The translations under genes were made by a program, and so were the position numbers. From NCBI GenBank assembly GCA_963738425.1, contig CAVTWT010000035.1:62001-126000 (forward strand): a stretch of 64,000 bases of DNA, written 5' to 3'. Numbering within the stretch: the stretch's first letter is position 1; every line of letters starts with the position of its first letter. The notes beneath the pieces were generated by a model that was not told the origin of the DNA, searched no databases, and worked only from the letters and a program-made list of their open reading frames with translations. The stretch comes from CADEEN01 sp963738425. Its GTDB lineage: Bacteria > Pseudomonadota > Gammaproteobacteria > Burkholderiales > Burkholderiaceae_C. Below, one piece after another: positions 1 through 9,149 of the stretch.

Positions 1-691
1 TGCGCCACGCTGAACTTCGCCATCGAGAAGATCGCCTACCGCCCGCTGCGCAACGCGCCTCGGTTGGCGCCGCTGATCACGGCGATGGGCATGAGCCTGC
101 TGCTGCAGACGCTGGCGATGATCGTCTGGAAACCCAACCCGAAGCCGTTTCCGATCCTGCTGCCGAGCGATCCGATCAACATCGGCGGCCCGGTGATCAG
201 CATCGTGCAGATCATGATCCTCGGCCTCACGGTGGCGATCCTTGCCGCCCTGATGTACCTCGTCAACAAGACCAAGCTCGGCCGCGCGATGCGCGCCACC
301 GCCGAGAATCCGCGCGTGGCCGCGCTGATGGGCGTGCGGCCCGACTTCGTGATCTCCGCCACCTTCATCATCGGCGCCGCGCTGGCCGCGGTGGCCGGCA
401 TCATGTGGGCGGCCAACTACGGCACGGTGCAGCACTCGATGGGTTTCCTGCCGGGGCTCAAGGCGTTCACGGCCGCGGTACTTGGGAGGCATCGGCAACC
501 TCGCCGGTGCGGTGGTCGGCGGCGTCCTGCTCGGGTTGGTCGAGGCCATCGGCGCCGGCTACCTCGGTGAGCTCACCGGTGGCGTGCTCGGCAGTCACTA
601 CGCCGACATCTTCGCTTTTGTCGCGCTGATTCTCGTGCTCACGCTGCGGCCCTCGGGCCTGCTCGGCGAGCGTGTGGCGGATCGGGCTTGA
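1..691 (+). CDS. livH: LIV-type amino acid ABC transporter permease LivH (partial, one frame break)
   Basis: Inner-membrane permease of a branched-chain amino acid (HAAT family) ABC importer; it pairs with LivM. The window begins inside the gene: the frame is open from base 1 and is strongly hydrophobic. A cytoplasmic loop of the family type (GRAMRATAENPRVAALMG) lies near 283-335. The frame breaks at about 484-486, where one extra G splits the gene; removing it restores V-L-G-G-I-G-N-L-A-G and a normal C-terminus ending RPSGLLGERVADRA. The N-terminus lies outside the window. It is the first visible gene of livHMGF and livM follows after 13 nt. The break is most simply a sequence error. Confidence 0.9.
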
Positions 692-704
692 AGGGGAGCA
701 GCAC

Positions 705-1796
705 ATGATGAGCCGTCAAAAACAAGTCATCCTCTTCCTGATCGCCGCGGTCGTGCTGATCACGCTGCCACTGTTCGCACTGCAGATCGGCCAGGGCCCC
801 GTGCGCATCATGGCCATGGCGCTGCTGTACGTGCTGCTCGCGCTCGGCCTGAACATCGTCGTCGGCTATGCCGGCCTGCTCGATCTCGGCTTCGTCGCTT
901 TCTACGCGGTCGGTGCCTACATGTATGCGCTATTGGCGAGTCCGCACCTCTCCGAGAACTTCGAGGGCTTCAAGGCCATGTTCCCGAACGGCCTGCACAC
1001 GCCGATCTGGGTGGTGATACCGGCGGCGGCGGGGCTGGCGGCTTTGGCGGGTGTGCTGCTGGGCACGCCGGTGCTGAAACTGCGTGGCGACTACCTGGCC
1101 ATCGTCACGCTCGGCTTCGGCGAAATCATCCGCGTGTTCATGAACAACCTCGAGCACCCGGTGAACATCACCAACGGGCCGCGCGGGTTGGACCGGATCG
1201 ATCCGATGAACATCTTCGGCTTTTCTTTCGGCAAGGCGATCGAGATCGGGGGCTTCACCATCCCGTCGGTGACGCTGTACTACTGGCTCTTCCTTGTGTT
1301 GGTCGTGATCAGCCTGGTCGTTTGCTACCGGCTGGAGAACTCGCGCATCGGCCGCGCCTGGATGGCGATTCGCGAGGACGAGATCGCCGCCAAGGCGATG
1401 GGCATCAACACGCGCAACATGAAGCTGCTGGCCTTCGGCATGGGCGCCACCTTCGGCGGCGTCTCCGGCGCGATGTTCGCGGCCTTCCAGGGTTTCGTCT
1501 CGCCCGAGTCGTTCAGCCTGATGGAGAGCGTGATGATCGTGGCGATGGTGGTCGTCGGCGGCATCGGCCACCTGCCGGGCGTGATCGTCGGCGCGCTGCT
1601 GCTGGCCATCCTGCCAGAGGCGTTGCGCTACGTGGCCGGCGATATCCAGAACATGACCGGTGGCCGCATCGACTCGTCGATCCTGCGCCAGTTGCTGATC
1701 GCGCTGGCGATGATCGTCGTCATGCTGTGGCGGCCGCGCGGCCTGTGGCCCTCGCCTGAGCATGGCAAGGCGGCGCCGGCGCCGGTGGCGAAGTGA
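705..1796 (+). CDS. livM: LIV-type amino acid ABC transporter permease LivM
   Basis: Second permease of the importer, 363 aa, with about nine to ten hydrophobic segments. Family motifs are visible: GLNIVVGYAGLLDLGFVAFY near the N-terminus, RGDYLAIVTLGFGEIIR mid-protein, and the ABC-facing loop SRIGRAWMAIREDEIAAKAM. The ATG at 705 is chosen because AAGGGGAG stands a few bases upstream; an in-frame ATG at 708 is equally possible. An earlier GTG-type start would overlap livH. It runs directly into livG (10 nt gap), so one transcript is likely. Confidence 0.93.
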   Translation: MMSRQKQVILFLIAAVVLITLPLFALQIGQGPVRIMAMALLYVLLALGLNIVVGYAGLLDLGFVAFYAVGAYMYALLASPHLSENFEGFKAMFPNGLHTPIWVVIPAAAGLAALAGVLLGTPVLKLRGDYLAIVTLGFGEIIRVFMNNLEHPVNITNGPRGLDRIDPMNIFGFSFGKAIEIGGFTIPSVTLYYWLFLVLVVISLVVCYRLENSRIGRAWMAIREDEIAAKAMGINTRNMKLLAFGMGATFGGVSGAMFAAFQGFVSPESFSLMESVMIVAMVVVGGIGHLPGVIVGALLLAILPEALRYVAGDIQNMTGGRIDSSILRQLLIALAMIVVMLWRPRGLWPSPEHGKAAPAPVAK

Positions 1797-1806
1797 GGAG
1801 GCAAGC

Positions 1807-2586
1807 ATGAGCGGCAAAACTGTCCTGAAGGTCGCCGGTGTCTCCAAGCGCTTCGGCGGCCTGCAAGCGCTGTCGGACGTCGGCATCACCATCAATGAAG
1901 GCCAGGTCTACGGCCTGATCGGCCCTAACGGCGCCGGCAAGACGACCTTCTTCAATGTGATCACCGGTCTGTACACGCCGGACTCCGGCACCTTCGAGCT
2001 GGGCGGCGAGCCGTACAAGCCCGAAGCGGTGCATCAGGTGGCCAAGGCGGGCATCGCACGCACGTTCCAGAACATCCGCCTGTTTGCCGAGATGACGGCG
2101 CTCGAGAACGTGATGGTCGGCCGCCACGTGCGCACGAACTCGGGCCTGATCGGCGCGGTCTTTCGTACCGGCGGCTTCAAGGCCGAAGAAAAGGCCATCG
2201 CCGACCGGGCGCAGCAGCTGCTCGACTACGTGGGCATCGGCAAGTACACCGAGTACAAGGCGCGCACGCTGTCCTACGGTGACCAGCGGCGCCTCGAAAT
2301 CGCGCGCGCGCTGGCCACCGACCCGAAGTTGATCGCGCTCGACGAACCCGCGGCCGGCATGAACGCCACCGAAAAGGTTGTGCTGCGCGAGCTGATCGAT
2401 CGCATCCGCAACGACAACCGCACGATCCTGTTGATCGAGCACGACGTGAAGCTGGTCATGGGTCTGTGCGACCGCGTCACCGTGCTCGACTACGGCAAGC
2501 AGATCGCCGAAGGCACGCCGGCCGACGTGCAGAAGAACGAGAAGGTGATCGAGGCTTATCTCGGCGCCGGCGCAGGGACGCATTGA
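1807..2586 (+). CDS. livG: LIV-type amino acid ABC transporter ATPase LivG
   Basis: Cytoplasmic ATP-binding subunit, 259 aa. Walker A is GPNGAGKTT near residue 40. The signature is atypical, LSYGDQRRLEIARAL instead of LSGGQ, which is usual for LivG. Walker B is LIALDEPAAGMN, followed by the H-loop LIEHDVKLVMGLCDRV. The ATG at 1807 has GAGGAGG upstream. It works with LivF as a heterodimer on LivHM and is separated from livF by one base. Confidence 0.94.
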   Translation: MSGKTVLKVAGVSKRFGGLQALSDVGITINEGQVYGLIGPNGAGKTTFFNVITGLYTPDSGTFELGGEPYKPEAVHQVAKAGIARTFQNIRLFAEMTALENVMVGRHVRTNSGLIGAVFRTGGFKAEEKAIADRAQQLLDYVGIGKYTEYKARTLSYGDQRRLEIARALATDPKLIALDEPAAGMNATEKVVLRELIDRIRNDNRTILLIEHDVKLVMGLCDRVTVLDYGKQIAEGTPADVQKNEKVIEAYLGAGAGTH

Positions 2587-2587
2587 C

Positions 2588-3305
2588 ATGGCAGCCACAA
2601 CACTTCTCAAAGTCACCAATCTCAAGGTCGCCTACGGCGGCATCCAGGCCGTCAAGGGTGTGAGCTTCGAAGTCCGCGAGGGCGAACTGGTCAGCCTGAT
2701 CGGCGCCAACGGCGCCGGCAAGACGACGACGCTCAAGGCCATCACCGGCACGCAGCCGGTGGCCGCCGGCGAGATCGAGTTCATGGGCAAGAGCATCAAG
2801 GGCCAGGGCGCCTGGAACCTCGTCAAGCAGGGCTTGGTGATGGTGCCCGAGGGACGTGGCACCTTCACCCGCATGACGATCGTCGAGAACCTGCAGATGG
2901 GCGCCTTCGTGCGCAACGACAAGGAGATCGACGCCGACATCGACAAGGTCTTCGCCATCTTCCCGCGCCTGAAGGAGCGCGCCATGCAGCTCGCCGGCAC
3001 GATGAGCGGCGGCGAGCAGCAGATGCTGGCCATGGGCCGCGCGCTGATGGCCAAGCCGAAGGTACTGCTGCTCGACGAGCCGTCGATGGGCCTGTCGCCG
3101 ATCATGGTCGACAAGATCTTCGAAGTCGTCGCCGACATCCACAAGAAAGGCACGACGGTGCTGCTGGTTGAGCAGAACGCCAGCCGCGCGCTGTCGCTGG
3201 CCAACCGTGGCTACGTGATGGAGTCGGGCGAAGTCACGATGGACGGTGACGCCAAGATGCTGCTGGCCGATCCGCGGGTGCGCGCGGCGTACTCTGGGCG
3301 AGTAG
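2588..3305 (+). CDS. livF: LIV-type amino acid ABC transporter ATPase LivF (frame break near stop)
   Basis: Second ATPase of the importer, about 238 aa. Walker A is GANGAGKTTT, the signature MSGGEQQMLAMGRALM, Walker B LLLDEPSMGLSP, and the H-loop region reads VEQNASRAL. The last codons appear shifted: one extra T at about 3293 turns AYLGE-stop into a read-through. With it removed the protein ends RVRAAYLGE at the TAG 3303-3305, the usual LivF end. Left uncorrected, the frame would continue by chance into the next unrelated gene. No livK binding-protein gene is adjacent. Confidence 0.9.
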
Positions 3306-3376
3306 GACGCCAGCGCCGGGCCTCTCCCCAGCGGCCTGCGCTCCCCTGGGGGGCGAGCGAAGCGAGCGGTCAAGGT
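3306..3376. repeat. GC-rich intergenic segment with C/G-run hairpin
   Basis: The gap between livF and the convergent SRPBCC gene holds C-run/G-run inverted sequence (CTCCCC ... CCCCTGGGGGG) followed by GCGAGCGAAGCGAGCGG. It resembles in style the other C/G-run intergenic elements in this window, but I cannot align it well to either clear family. It may act as a bidirectional end of transcription; no T-run is present. Confidence 0.35.
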
Positions 3377-3910
3377 TCAGGGTTTTTCCGCCAGAGCCTT
3401 CAGGTTCGCAAGGCCGGCCTCGAAGTCGCCGCCGACCATCTTGTCGCCGAACAGTGCGAACCAGCGCATCAGCGGGTTGCTGCCCATGTTGCCGTTCATC
3501 GTCCAGGTGACCTTGGTGCCGCTGCCTTCGGCCGTCAGCATCAAGTCGCCGCCGGAGGTGGTGCCGAAGTCGGGGAAGTACAGGTCATAGGCAATGCGCT
3601 TGCTGGGCTCGGCGGCGGTGAAGGTCATCTTGCCGTCGCCTTCCGACTTGCTTTTCCATTCCCATGCGGCGCCGGCGCCCGATGGCGGGCCGCTGTAGGT
3701 GATCGCCATCGCTGGATCGCGCCGGTTCCACACCGACCATCGCTTCCATTCGCGGGGATCGGCCAGCAGCGCATAGACCTTGTCGGCCGGCGCGTTGATG
3801 CTGGTGCTGCGCACCGCCTTGAACTCGGGCGACAACGCATACCCGCCGAGGAACAACAAGGCAGCGAGGCCGACCAGGACGATCAACAACCACTTGAAGA
3901 GCTTCAGCAT
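3377..3910 (-). CDS. Membrane-anchored SRPBCC-family protein
   Basis: 177-aa protein with an N-terminal hydrophobic helix (LLIVLVGLAALLFLGGYAL, residues about 7-27) followed by an SRPBCC/START-like ligand-binding fold. The fold is recognisable from INAPADKVYALLADPREWKRW near its start and a C-terminal helix ending FEAGLANLKALAEK. The ATG at 3910 is preferred because GGAGG lies upstream and the helix then starts the protein; an upstream in-frame extension lacks family character. Members bind hydrophobic ligands, but the ligand here is unknown. Transcribed against livF. Confidence 0.72.
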   Translation of the reverse strand: MLKLFKWLLIVLVGLAALLFLGGYALSPEFKAVRSTSINAPADKVYALLADPREWKRWSVWNRRDPAMAITYSGPPSGAGAAWEWKSKSEGDGKMTFTAAEPSKRIAYDLYFPDFGTTSGGDLMLTAEGSGTKVTWTMNGNMGSNPLMRWFALFGDKMVGGDFEAGLANLKALAEKP

Positions 3911-4027
3911 GGGGCGGCCTCCTCGGCGTTTGTCAGTCCGAAAAGTCTGCGCGCAGGGGCGCGGCAGCGCAAGGGTGGCATCATCACGGCCCATCGATGG
4001 CCCAGCGCACGTTGCAAGGACAGCAGC

Positions 4028-4753
4028 ATGACTCCGATCCGCTCTCTCATCGCCCTGGCTGTCACGGCCAGCCTGGCGTTTTCATCCATGCCGGGCGTGG
4101 CGCAGACGGCGCCGAAGATCGTCATGCCGGCAGCGCCGGCCGTCAAGGCCGCAGGCCCGAAGACGCTTGGCGGCAAGGCCCCCGTGGGCAAGATGCTGAC
4201 GCGCGAGGAACTGCGCACCTGCCTGAAACGGTTGGACGGCGTCAATGCGTCGACCAAGGACCTCGAACAGCGCCGCGCGGCGCTCGACAAGGAGAAGGAA
4301 GACCTGGTCAAGAGCGGCGATGCGCTCAAGGCCGACCGCGCCGATGTCGACATCAAGCTCGCCGCCGTGCGCGATTGGGAAGGGCGCATGCGCGCTCATG
4401 GCACCGAGATCGAAGCGTTCAATCAGCGCTTGAAAGCCGCCGACGAGGGGCCGCGCGGCAAGCGCGAAGAGATGGCCAAGGAACTCGACGCCGAGCGCGA
4501 CCGTCTCTCCAAGGCACGTGTGCCGCTCGGTGAAGAAGAAGCACGCCTCGTGCCGACATACCAGAACGCGGTGAAGGCCTACAACGACAAGGCGTTGGCC
4601 CGCGATGCGATCGTTGCCGACTGGAATGGCCGCAACAAGGCCATCAACGAGCTGAGCCTGAAGCAAGAGGAAGACCGCAGCGCGTGGCTCACCGAGTGTG
4701 CGAACCGTCCGTACCGCGAGGACGACGAGATCGCCATCAAGCAAGGCAAGTGA
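4028..4753 (+). CDS. Periplasmic coiled-coil protein of unknown function
   Basis: 241 aa. The N-terminus is a good Sec signal peptide (basic MTPIR, hydrophobic core, probable cleavage after GVAQ at about residue 26). The rest is highly charged, heptad-rich helix from about residue 70 to 200 (runs such as RRAALDKEKEDLVK), with two cysteines (in LRTCLKR and LTECANR) that could form a disulfide. I do not recognise a catalytic domain. It lies 8 nt upstream of prlC and may share its transcript. The start is clear from the signal peptide. Confidence 0.65.
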   Translation: MTPIRSLIALAVTASLAFSSMPGVAQTAPKIVMPAAPAVKAAGPKTLGGKAPVGKMLTREELRTCLKRLDGVNASTKDLEQRRAALDKEKEDLVKSGDALKADRADVDIKLAAVRDWEGRMRAHGTEIEAFNQRLKAADEGPRGKREEMAKELDAERDRLSKARVPLGEEEARLVPTYQNAVKAYNDKALARDAIVADWNGRNKAINELSLKQEEDRSAWLTECANRPYREDDEIAIKQGK

Positions 4754-4760
4754 GGAGCCG

Positions 4761-6827
4761 ATGAACGCTGCCGACAAGAACGTTGCCAATCCGCTGCTGC
4801 AACCGTGGACAGCACCCTATGGCTTGCCGCCGTTTGCCGGCATCAAGCCCGAGCACTTTGCGCCGGCCTTCGAGGTGGCGATGCGCGAGCACCGCGCCGA
4901 GCTCGATGCGATCGCCGGTCAGGCGGCCGCACCGACCTTCGACAACACCGTGGCCCGGCTCGATGCAAGCGGGCGTCTGATGGCGCGTCTGGACGGTGCG
5001 TTTCACAACCTGTGCGCGTCCGAGACTTCGGATGCGTTGCAGGCGGCGCAGCGCGAACTGGCGCAGCCGATGGCGGCGCACAGCAACGCGATCTACCTCA
5101 ATCAAGCGCTGTTTGCGCGGCTCGATGACCTTCATGCGCGCCGCGCTTCGCTGGGCCTGCAGGCTGAGCAGCAGCGCCTGCTCGAACAGCTGCACAGCGA
5201 TTTCGTTCGCGCCGGCGCGCGGCTGAAAGGTGCCGGCCGCGCGCGCTTCGCCGAACTCAACGAACGCCTGGCTGCGCTGATGACCGCCTTCGGCCAGAAC
5301 GTGCTCGCCGACGAGTCCGCTTACCGTCTGACGCTGGCCACCGAAGCCGACATGGCCGGCCTGCCGGCCTTCGTGCGCGACGCGGCTCGGCAGGCAGCGG
5401 TCGACCGAGGTCTGTCCGGCGCCGTCATCACCTTGTCTCGATCGCTGATCGTGCCCTTCCTGACGTTCAGCCAGCGCCGCGATCTGCGTGAAGCAGCGTG
5501 GCGAGCCTGGACGACGCGCGGCGAACACGACGGGCCGACCGACAACCGCCCGGTGATCCGCGAGATTCTGGAACTGCGCGCCGAACAGGCGGCCTTGCTC
5601 GGCTTCACGAGCTTTGCCGACTACGCGCTGGCCAACACGATGGCGCGAACGCATGGCGCCGTGATGCGCCTGCTCGACGATGTCTGGTCGCGCGCGGTGC
5701 CGGCGTTGGAGCGCGAGCGCGCCGAGTTGATGGCGCAGATGAAAGAGCAGGGCGCGACGCATGCGATCGAGCCCTGGGACTGGCGCTACTGGGCCGAACA
5801 GGTGCGCCAGCGCCAGTACGCGATCGACGACGCCGAGGTCAAGCCGTACTTTCCGTTGGAGCGCATGGTCGCTGCGGCCTTCGATTGCGCCGAACGCCTG
5901 TTTGGTGTTCGTTTCGTCAAGCGCGATGGCCTCGAGCTCTACCACCCGGACGTCAACGCCTACGAGGTGCGCTCGCGCGACGGCTCGCTGGTCGGCGTGT
6001 TCCTGCACGACAACTTTGCGCGCCCGTCCAAGCGCAGCGGCGCGTGGATGAGTTCTTACCGGCAGCAGACGAAGAACGGCGGCGCCGTGGCGCCCATCAT
6101 CGTCAACAACAACAACTTCGCCAAGTCGGCGCCGGGGCAGCCGACGCTGCTCTCGTTCGACGACGTGCGCACGCTCTTTCACGAATTCGGCCACGGCCTG
6201 CATGGCCTGCTCTCGGATGTCGGCTACGAGCGTCTGTCAGGCACCAACGTGCTGCGCGACTTCGTCGAACTGCCGTCGCAGTTGTTCGAACACTGGACCA
6301 GCGAGCCCGAAGTGCTGCGCCGCCATGCGCGCCATGTGACCACTGGCGAGCCGATCCCCGATGGGCTGATCGAGCGCCTGAAACGCGCCCGCCGCTTTGG
6401 CCAGGCTTTCGAGACGGTGCGCTACACCGCCAGTGCGCTGACCGACATGGCGGTGCATGCGCTGCCGCAGGGTCGCGTGCCTGCCGATCCAGTGGGCTTC
6501 GAGGCCCAGGTGCTGCGCGAGCGTGGCCTGCCGCCGGGCGTTGGCGTTAACCACCGCTTCACGCATTTCCAGCACCTGTTTTACGGCTCAAGCTATGCCG
6601 CGGGCTACTACGTGTACTTGTGGGCCGAGGTGCTCGATGCCGATGCGTTCGACGCCTTCACCGAAGCCGGCAGCGCGTTCGATCCGAAGGTGGCCGAGAG
6701 ATTGCTCAAGCACATCTACTCAGCAGGAGACAGCGTCGAACCAGGGGCGACTTACGAGGCGTTTCGCGGCCGAGCAGCGCGCATCGAGTCGATGCTTGAG
6801 AAGAAGGGGCTGTTGCAGCCCGCGTGA
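4761..6827 (+). CDS. prlC: Oligopeptidase A (M3 family zinc metallopeptidase)
   Basis: 688 aa, the usual size of bacterial oligopeptidase A. The zinc site HEFGHGLHGLL (HExxH) is at about residue 473, followed by the downstream FVELPSQLFEHW motif that supplies the third ligand. The C-terminal HLFYGSSYAAGYYVYLWAEVL motif is typical. It is a cytoplasmic enzyme that degrades short peptides, including signal-peptide fragments. The ATG at 4761 follows TGAGGAG. The frame is intact. Confidence 0.95.
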   Translation: MNAADKNVANPLLQPWTAPYGLPPFAGIKPEHFAPAFEVAMREHRAELDAIAGQAAAPTFDNTVARLDASGRLMARLDGAFHNLCASETSDALQAAQRELAQPMAAHSNAIYLNQALFARLDDLHARRASLGLQAEQQRLLEQLHSDFVRAGARLKGAGRARFAELNERLAALMTAFGQNVLADESAYRLTLATEADMAGLPAFVRDAARQAAVDRGLSGAVITLSRSLIVPFLTFSQRRDLREAAWRAWTTRGEHDGPTDNRPVIREILELRAEQAALLGFTSFADYALANTMARTHGAVMRLLDDVWSRAVPALERERAELMAQMKEQGATHAIEPWDWRYWAEQVRQRQYAIDDAEVKPYFPLERMVAAAFDCAERLFGVRFVKRDGLELYHPDVNAYEVRSRDGSLVGVFLHDNFARPSKRSGAWMSSYRQQTKNGGAVAPIIVNNNNFAKSAPGQPTLLSFDDVRTLFHEFGHGLHGLLSDVGYERLSGTNVLRDFVELPSQLFEHWTSEPEVLRRHARHVTTGEPIPDGLIERLKRARRFGQAFETVRYTASALTDMAVHALPQGRVPADPVGFEAQVLRERGLPPGVGVNHRFTHFQHLFYGSSYAAGYYVYLWAEVLDADAFDAFTEAGSAFDPKVAERLLKHIYSAGDSVEPGATYEAFRGRAARIESMLEKKGLLQPA

Positions 6828-6843
6828 TCCGAACTCGACGAGA

Positions 6844-7512
6844 TCAGTTCGGCCGCTTCTCCAAGCGCATCACTTCGTTCTCGCGCTTCATCGAGAAACG
6901 CGTGAGGAAGCTGTTGCCCAAGAGGATGTGAGGCATGGCCGACGGCAGCACCAAGGCTTCGACGTTGGCGACTTCGACATCACCGACACGCACCGAGTTC
7001 AGCACGACGGCGTACACCGGCACGCGGCCGTTGGCGGTTTCGGCCAAACCTCGCGTGCCGGCCTTGTAGTCCACGCCCAGGCGGTCAGCCTCGGACTGGC
7101 CCATGCTGACCTTGGTGGCACCCGTGTCGACCATGAAAGACACGGACTTGCCGTTGATTTGGCCGACGGTGTTGAAGTGCCCGCCGCTGCCGGCCATCAG
7201 CACGATCTCACTGCCCTTGCGTGAGCCGGCCTCACCGCTGACCTTCACTGGCCCGGCGCCAAGCAGCAGGGTGCGCCGTGCGCCGTCCACCGCCACTTCG
7301 GCCTGTGGGCCTGAAAGCGACACCAGACGCACGCCCTTGACCGTGTTGCCCACGGTCACGGCGTGGGGCTGGCCATCGATCACCAGCAACGCCTTTTGCG
7401 AACCGAGGTTGCCGTTGAGCGTGACCGATTGCGCAGCCGCCGCGCTCGCCGCCATGAGCAGCATCGCAGCGAGGGCGATGCGTTGGTGGCGCTTGCTTTT
7501 GGGGCTGTGCAT
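6844..7512 (-). CDS. Retropepsin-like aspartic protease, secreted or membrane-anchored
   Basis: 222 aa. An N-terminal hydrophobic stretch (residues about 11-27, ending AAAAQS) indicates export. A single retropepsin-like domain begins near residue 108; the catalytic motif FMVDTGAT places the aspartate at about residue 129. The downstream hydrophobic LLGNSFLTRF motif is typical of the TIGR02281-type bacterial family. Such enzymes work as dimers with one Asp per chain. It is divergent from murB: the two starts are 42 bp apart, so the promoters must lie in that gap or overlap the coding regions. Confidence 0.82.
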   Translation of the reverse strand: MHSPKSKRHQRIALAAMLLMAASAAAAQSVTLNGNLGSQKALLVIDGQPHAVTVGNTVKGVRLVSLSGPQAEVAVDGARRTLLLGAGPVKVSGEAGSRKGSEIVLMAGSGGHFNTVGQINGKSVSFMVDTGATKVSMGQSEADRLGVDYKAGTRGLAETANGRVPVYAVVLNSVRVGDVEVANVEALVLPSAMPHILLGNSFLTRFSMKRENEVMRLEKRPN

Positions 7513-7554
7513 GTTTGTCGGTGCGTTTGGAGATTCTTCGATGAAAATTCTGAC

Positions 7555-8595
7555 ATGCAAGCACCGGCAGCAACACCTCTGCACATCGAGCGCAACGTGA
7601 ACCTGCGCACGATGAATGCGTTTGCCTTGCCGGCGCAAGCGGCGACGTTGGTACGGGTGGACAGCGACGCTGCGCTGCGCCGTGTGATCGATCACGCTGA
7701 ACTCGGCCGGGCACCCAAGCTCGTGCTCGGCGGAGGCAGCAACATCGTCTTCACACGCGATCCGAAAAGCGTCGTTCTCAAGGTCGAAGTGATGGGACGG
7801 CGCTTGGTGCAAGAGCGCGCCGACGCCTGGATCGTCGAGGCCGGCGCTGGCGAGAACTGGCACGACACGGTGGCGTGGACGCTGGAGCAGGGCTGGCCGG
7901 GGCTGGAAAACCTGGCCTTGATTCCCGGCACGGTCGGTGCAGCGCCGGTGCAGAACATCGGCGCCTACGGTGTCGAACTGCGCGAGCGCTTCGATTCGCT
8001 GGACGTGGTTGATCTGATCACCGGCCGCAGCGCCACGCTCGATGTCGATGCCTGCCACTTCGGCTACCGCGACAGCGTGTTCAAACAGTCGCTCGCTGGC
8101 AAGAGCGTGATCACACGCGTGCGCTTTCGCTTGCCCAAGCCGTGGCAGCCGGTACTGGGTTACCTCGAACTCGAGCGCCGCATGCTGGAAACCGGCAACT
8201 CACAACCCGATGCGCAGACGGTGTTCGATTGGGTGTGTGCGATCCGCCGCGCCAAATTGCCGGACCCGGCCGTGATCGGCAACGTCGGCAGCTTCTTCAA
8301 GAACCCGATCGTCAGCACCGAGCAGTGCCGCGACATCATTGGCCGCGACCCCGAGATCGTGCACTACCTGCTGCCCGATGGCACGGTGAAGCTGGCAGCG
8401 GGCTGGTTGATCGACGCCTGCGGATGGAAGGGCAAGTCGGTCGGCCGGGCCGGCGTGTACGAGAAGCAGGCACTGGTGCTCGTCAATCGCGGCGGCGCGT
8501 CTGGCGCGGAAGTGGTGACGCTGGCGCGGGCGATTCAGGAGAGCGTGTACGGGCGATTCGGCATTCGGCTGGAGCCGGAGCCGATCATTGTTTGA
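7555..8595 (+). CDS. murB: UDP-N-acetylenolpyruvoylglucosamine reductase MurB
   Basis: 346 aa, matching the E. coli-type (type I) enzyme. It reduces UDP-GlcNAc-enolpyruvate to UDP-MurNAc with NADPH and FAD in peptidoglycan synthesis. FAD-binding motifs are clear: LVLGGGSNIVFTRD, PGTVGAAPVQNIGAYGVEL, and NVGSFFKNPIV with the catalytic serine. The C-terminus GRFGIRLEPEPIIV is typical. The ATG at 7555 follows TTCTGAC without a strong Shine-Dalgarno. The 3' end overlaps the convergent mog gene by 61 nt. Confidence 0.95.
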   Translation: MQAPAATPLHIERNVNLRTMNAFALPAQAATLVRVDSDAALRRVIDHAELGRAPKLVLGGGSNIVFTRDPKSVVLKVEVMGRRLVQERADAWIVEAGAGENWHDTVAWTLEQGWPGLENLALIPGTVGAAPVQNIGAYGVELRERFDSLDVVDLITGRSATLDVDACHFGYRDSVFKQSLAGKSVITRVRFRLPKPWQPVLGYLELERRMLETGNSQPDAQTVFDWVCAIRRAKLPDPAVIGNVGSFFKNPIVSTEQCRDIIGRDPEIVHYLLPDGTVKLAAGWLIDACGWKGKSVGRAGVYEKQALVLVNRGGASGAEVVTLARAIQESVYGRFGIRLEPEPIIV

Positions 8596-9149
8596 TGGCT
8601 GATTTTCGGCCGGAACGCCTTGCAGACCGACTCGTCGGTCTCAAGGTAAGGCCCGCCGATCAGGTCGATGCAGTAGGGCACCGCAGCGAAGATGCCGGGC
8701 ACGTCTGGAAGGCCAGACAAAGTCTCGGCGATCGACTTCGGCTGCCCCGGCAGGTTGATGATCAGCGTCTGCTTGCGAATCACCGCGACCTGCCGCGACA
8801 AGATCGCGGTGGGTACGAACTTCAGGCTGATCTGCCGCATCTGCTCGCCGAAGCCCGGCATTTCCTTGTCGGCCACCGCCAGCGTCGCTTCCGGCGTGAC
8901 ATCGCGCAAGGCCGGCCCGGTGCCGCCGGTGGTCAGCACGAGGTCGCAATGCTGGATGTCGACGAGTTCCACGAGCGCCTGCGTGATGCCCTCTTGCTCG
9001 TCGGGGATCACGCGCGCATCGAAGTCGATCGGGTTCTTCAGCGCGCGCGTCAGCCACTCCTTCAACGCCGGAATGCCCTTGTCCTCATAGACACCGGCCG
9101 AGGCGCGGTCGCTCACCGAGAGCAGGCCGATCTTCACGCGATCAGTCAT
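8535..9149 (-). CDS. mog: Molybdopterin adenylyltransferase Mog
   Basis: 204 aa. It adenylylates molybdopterin before metal insertion in molybdenum/tungsten cofactor synthesis. The MoCF-type motif LVLTTGGTGPALRDVTPEA is at about residues 70-88 and the NLPGQPKSIAETL motif is near residue 135. The last ~20 residues, after FRPK, run beyond the usual Mog end and are encoded in the overlap with murB, so the C-terminal tail may be unconserved. It overlaps darP by 4 nt (ATGA) and is probably its operon partner. The cofactor is needed by the formate dehydrogenase at 28-33 kb. Confidence 0.9.
   Translation of the reverse strand: MTDRVKIGLLSVSDRASAGVYEDKGIPALKEWLTRALKNPIDFDARVIPDEQEGITQALVELVDIQHCDLVLTTGGTGPALRDVTPEATLAVADKEMPGFGEQMRQISLKFVPTAILSRQVAVIRKQTLIINLPGQPKSIAETLSGLPDVPGIFAAVPYCIDLIGGPYLETDESVCKAFRPKISHQTMIGSGSSRMPNRPYTLS

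Noticed and set aside
2588..4753. An apparent 721-residue fusion of LivF with a coiled-coil protein
   Set aside because: It results from one extra T at about 3293 that removes the LivF stop; the middle is non-coding or antisense to the SRPBCC gene, and the coiled-coil protein has its own signal peptide and start.
4737..6203. Antisense frame over prlC
   Set aside because: The sense strand encodes an intact M3 peptidase; the antisense product has shadow composition.
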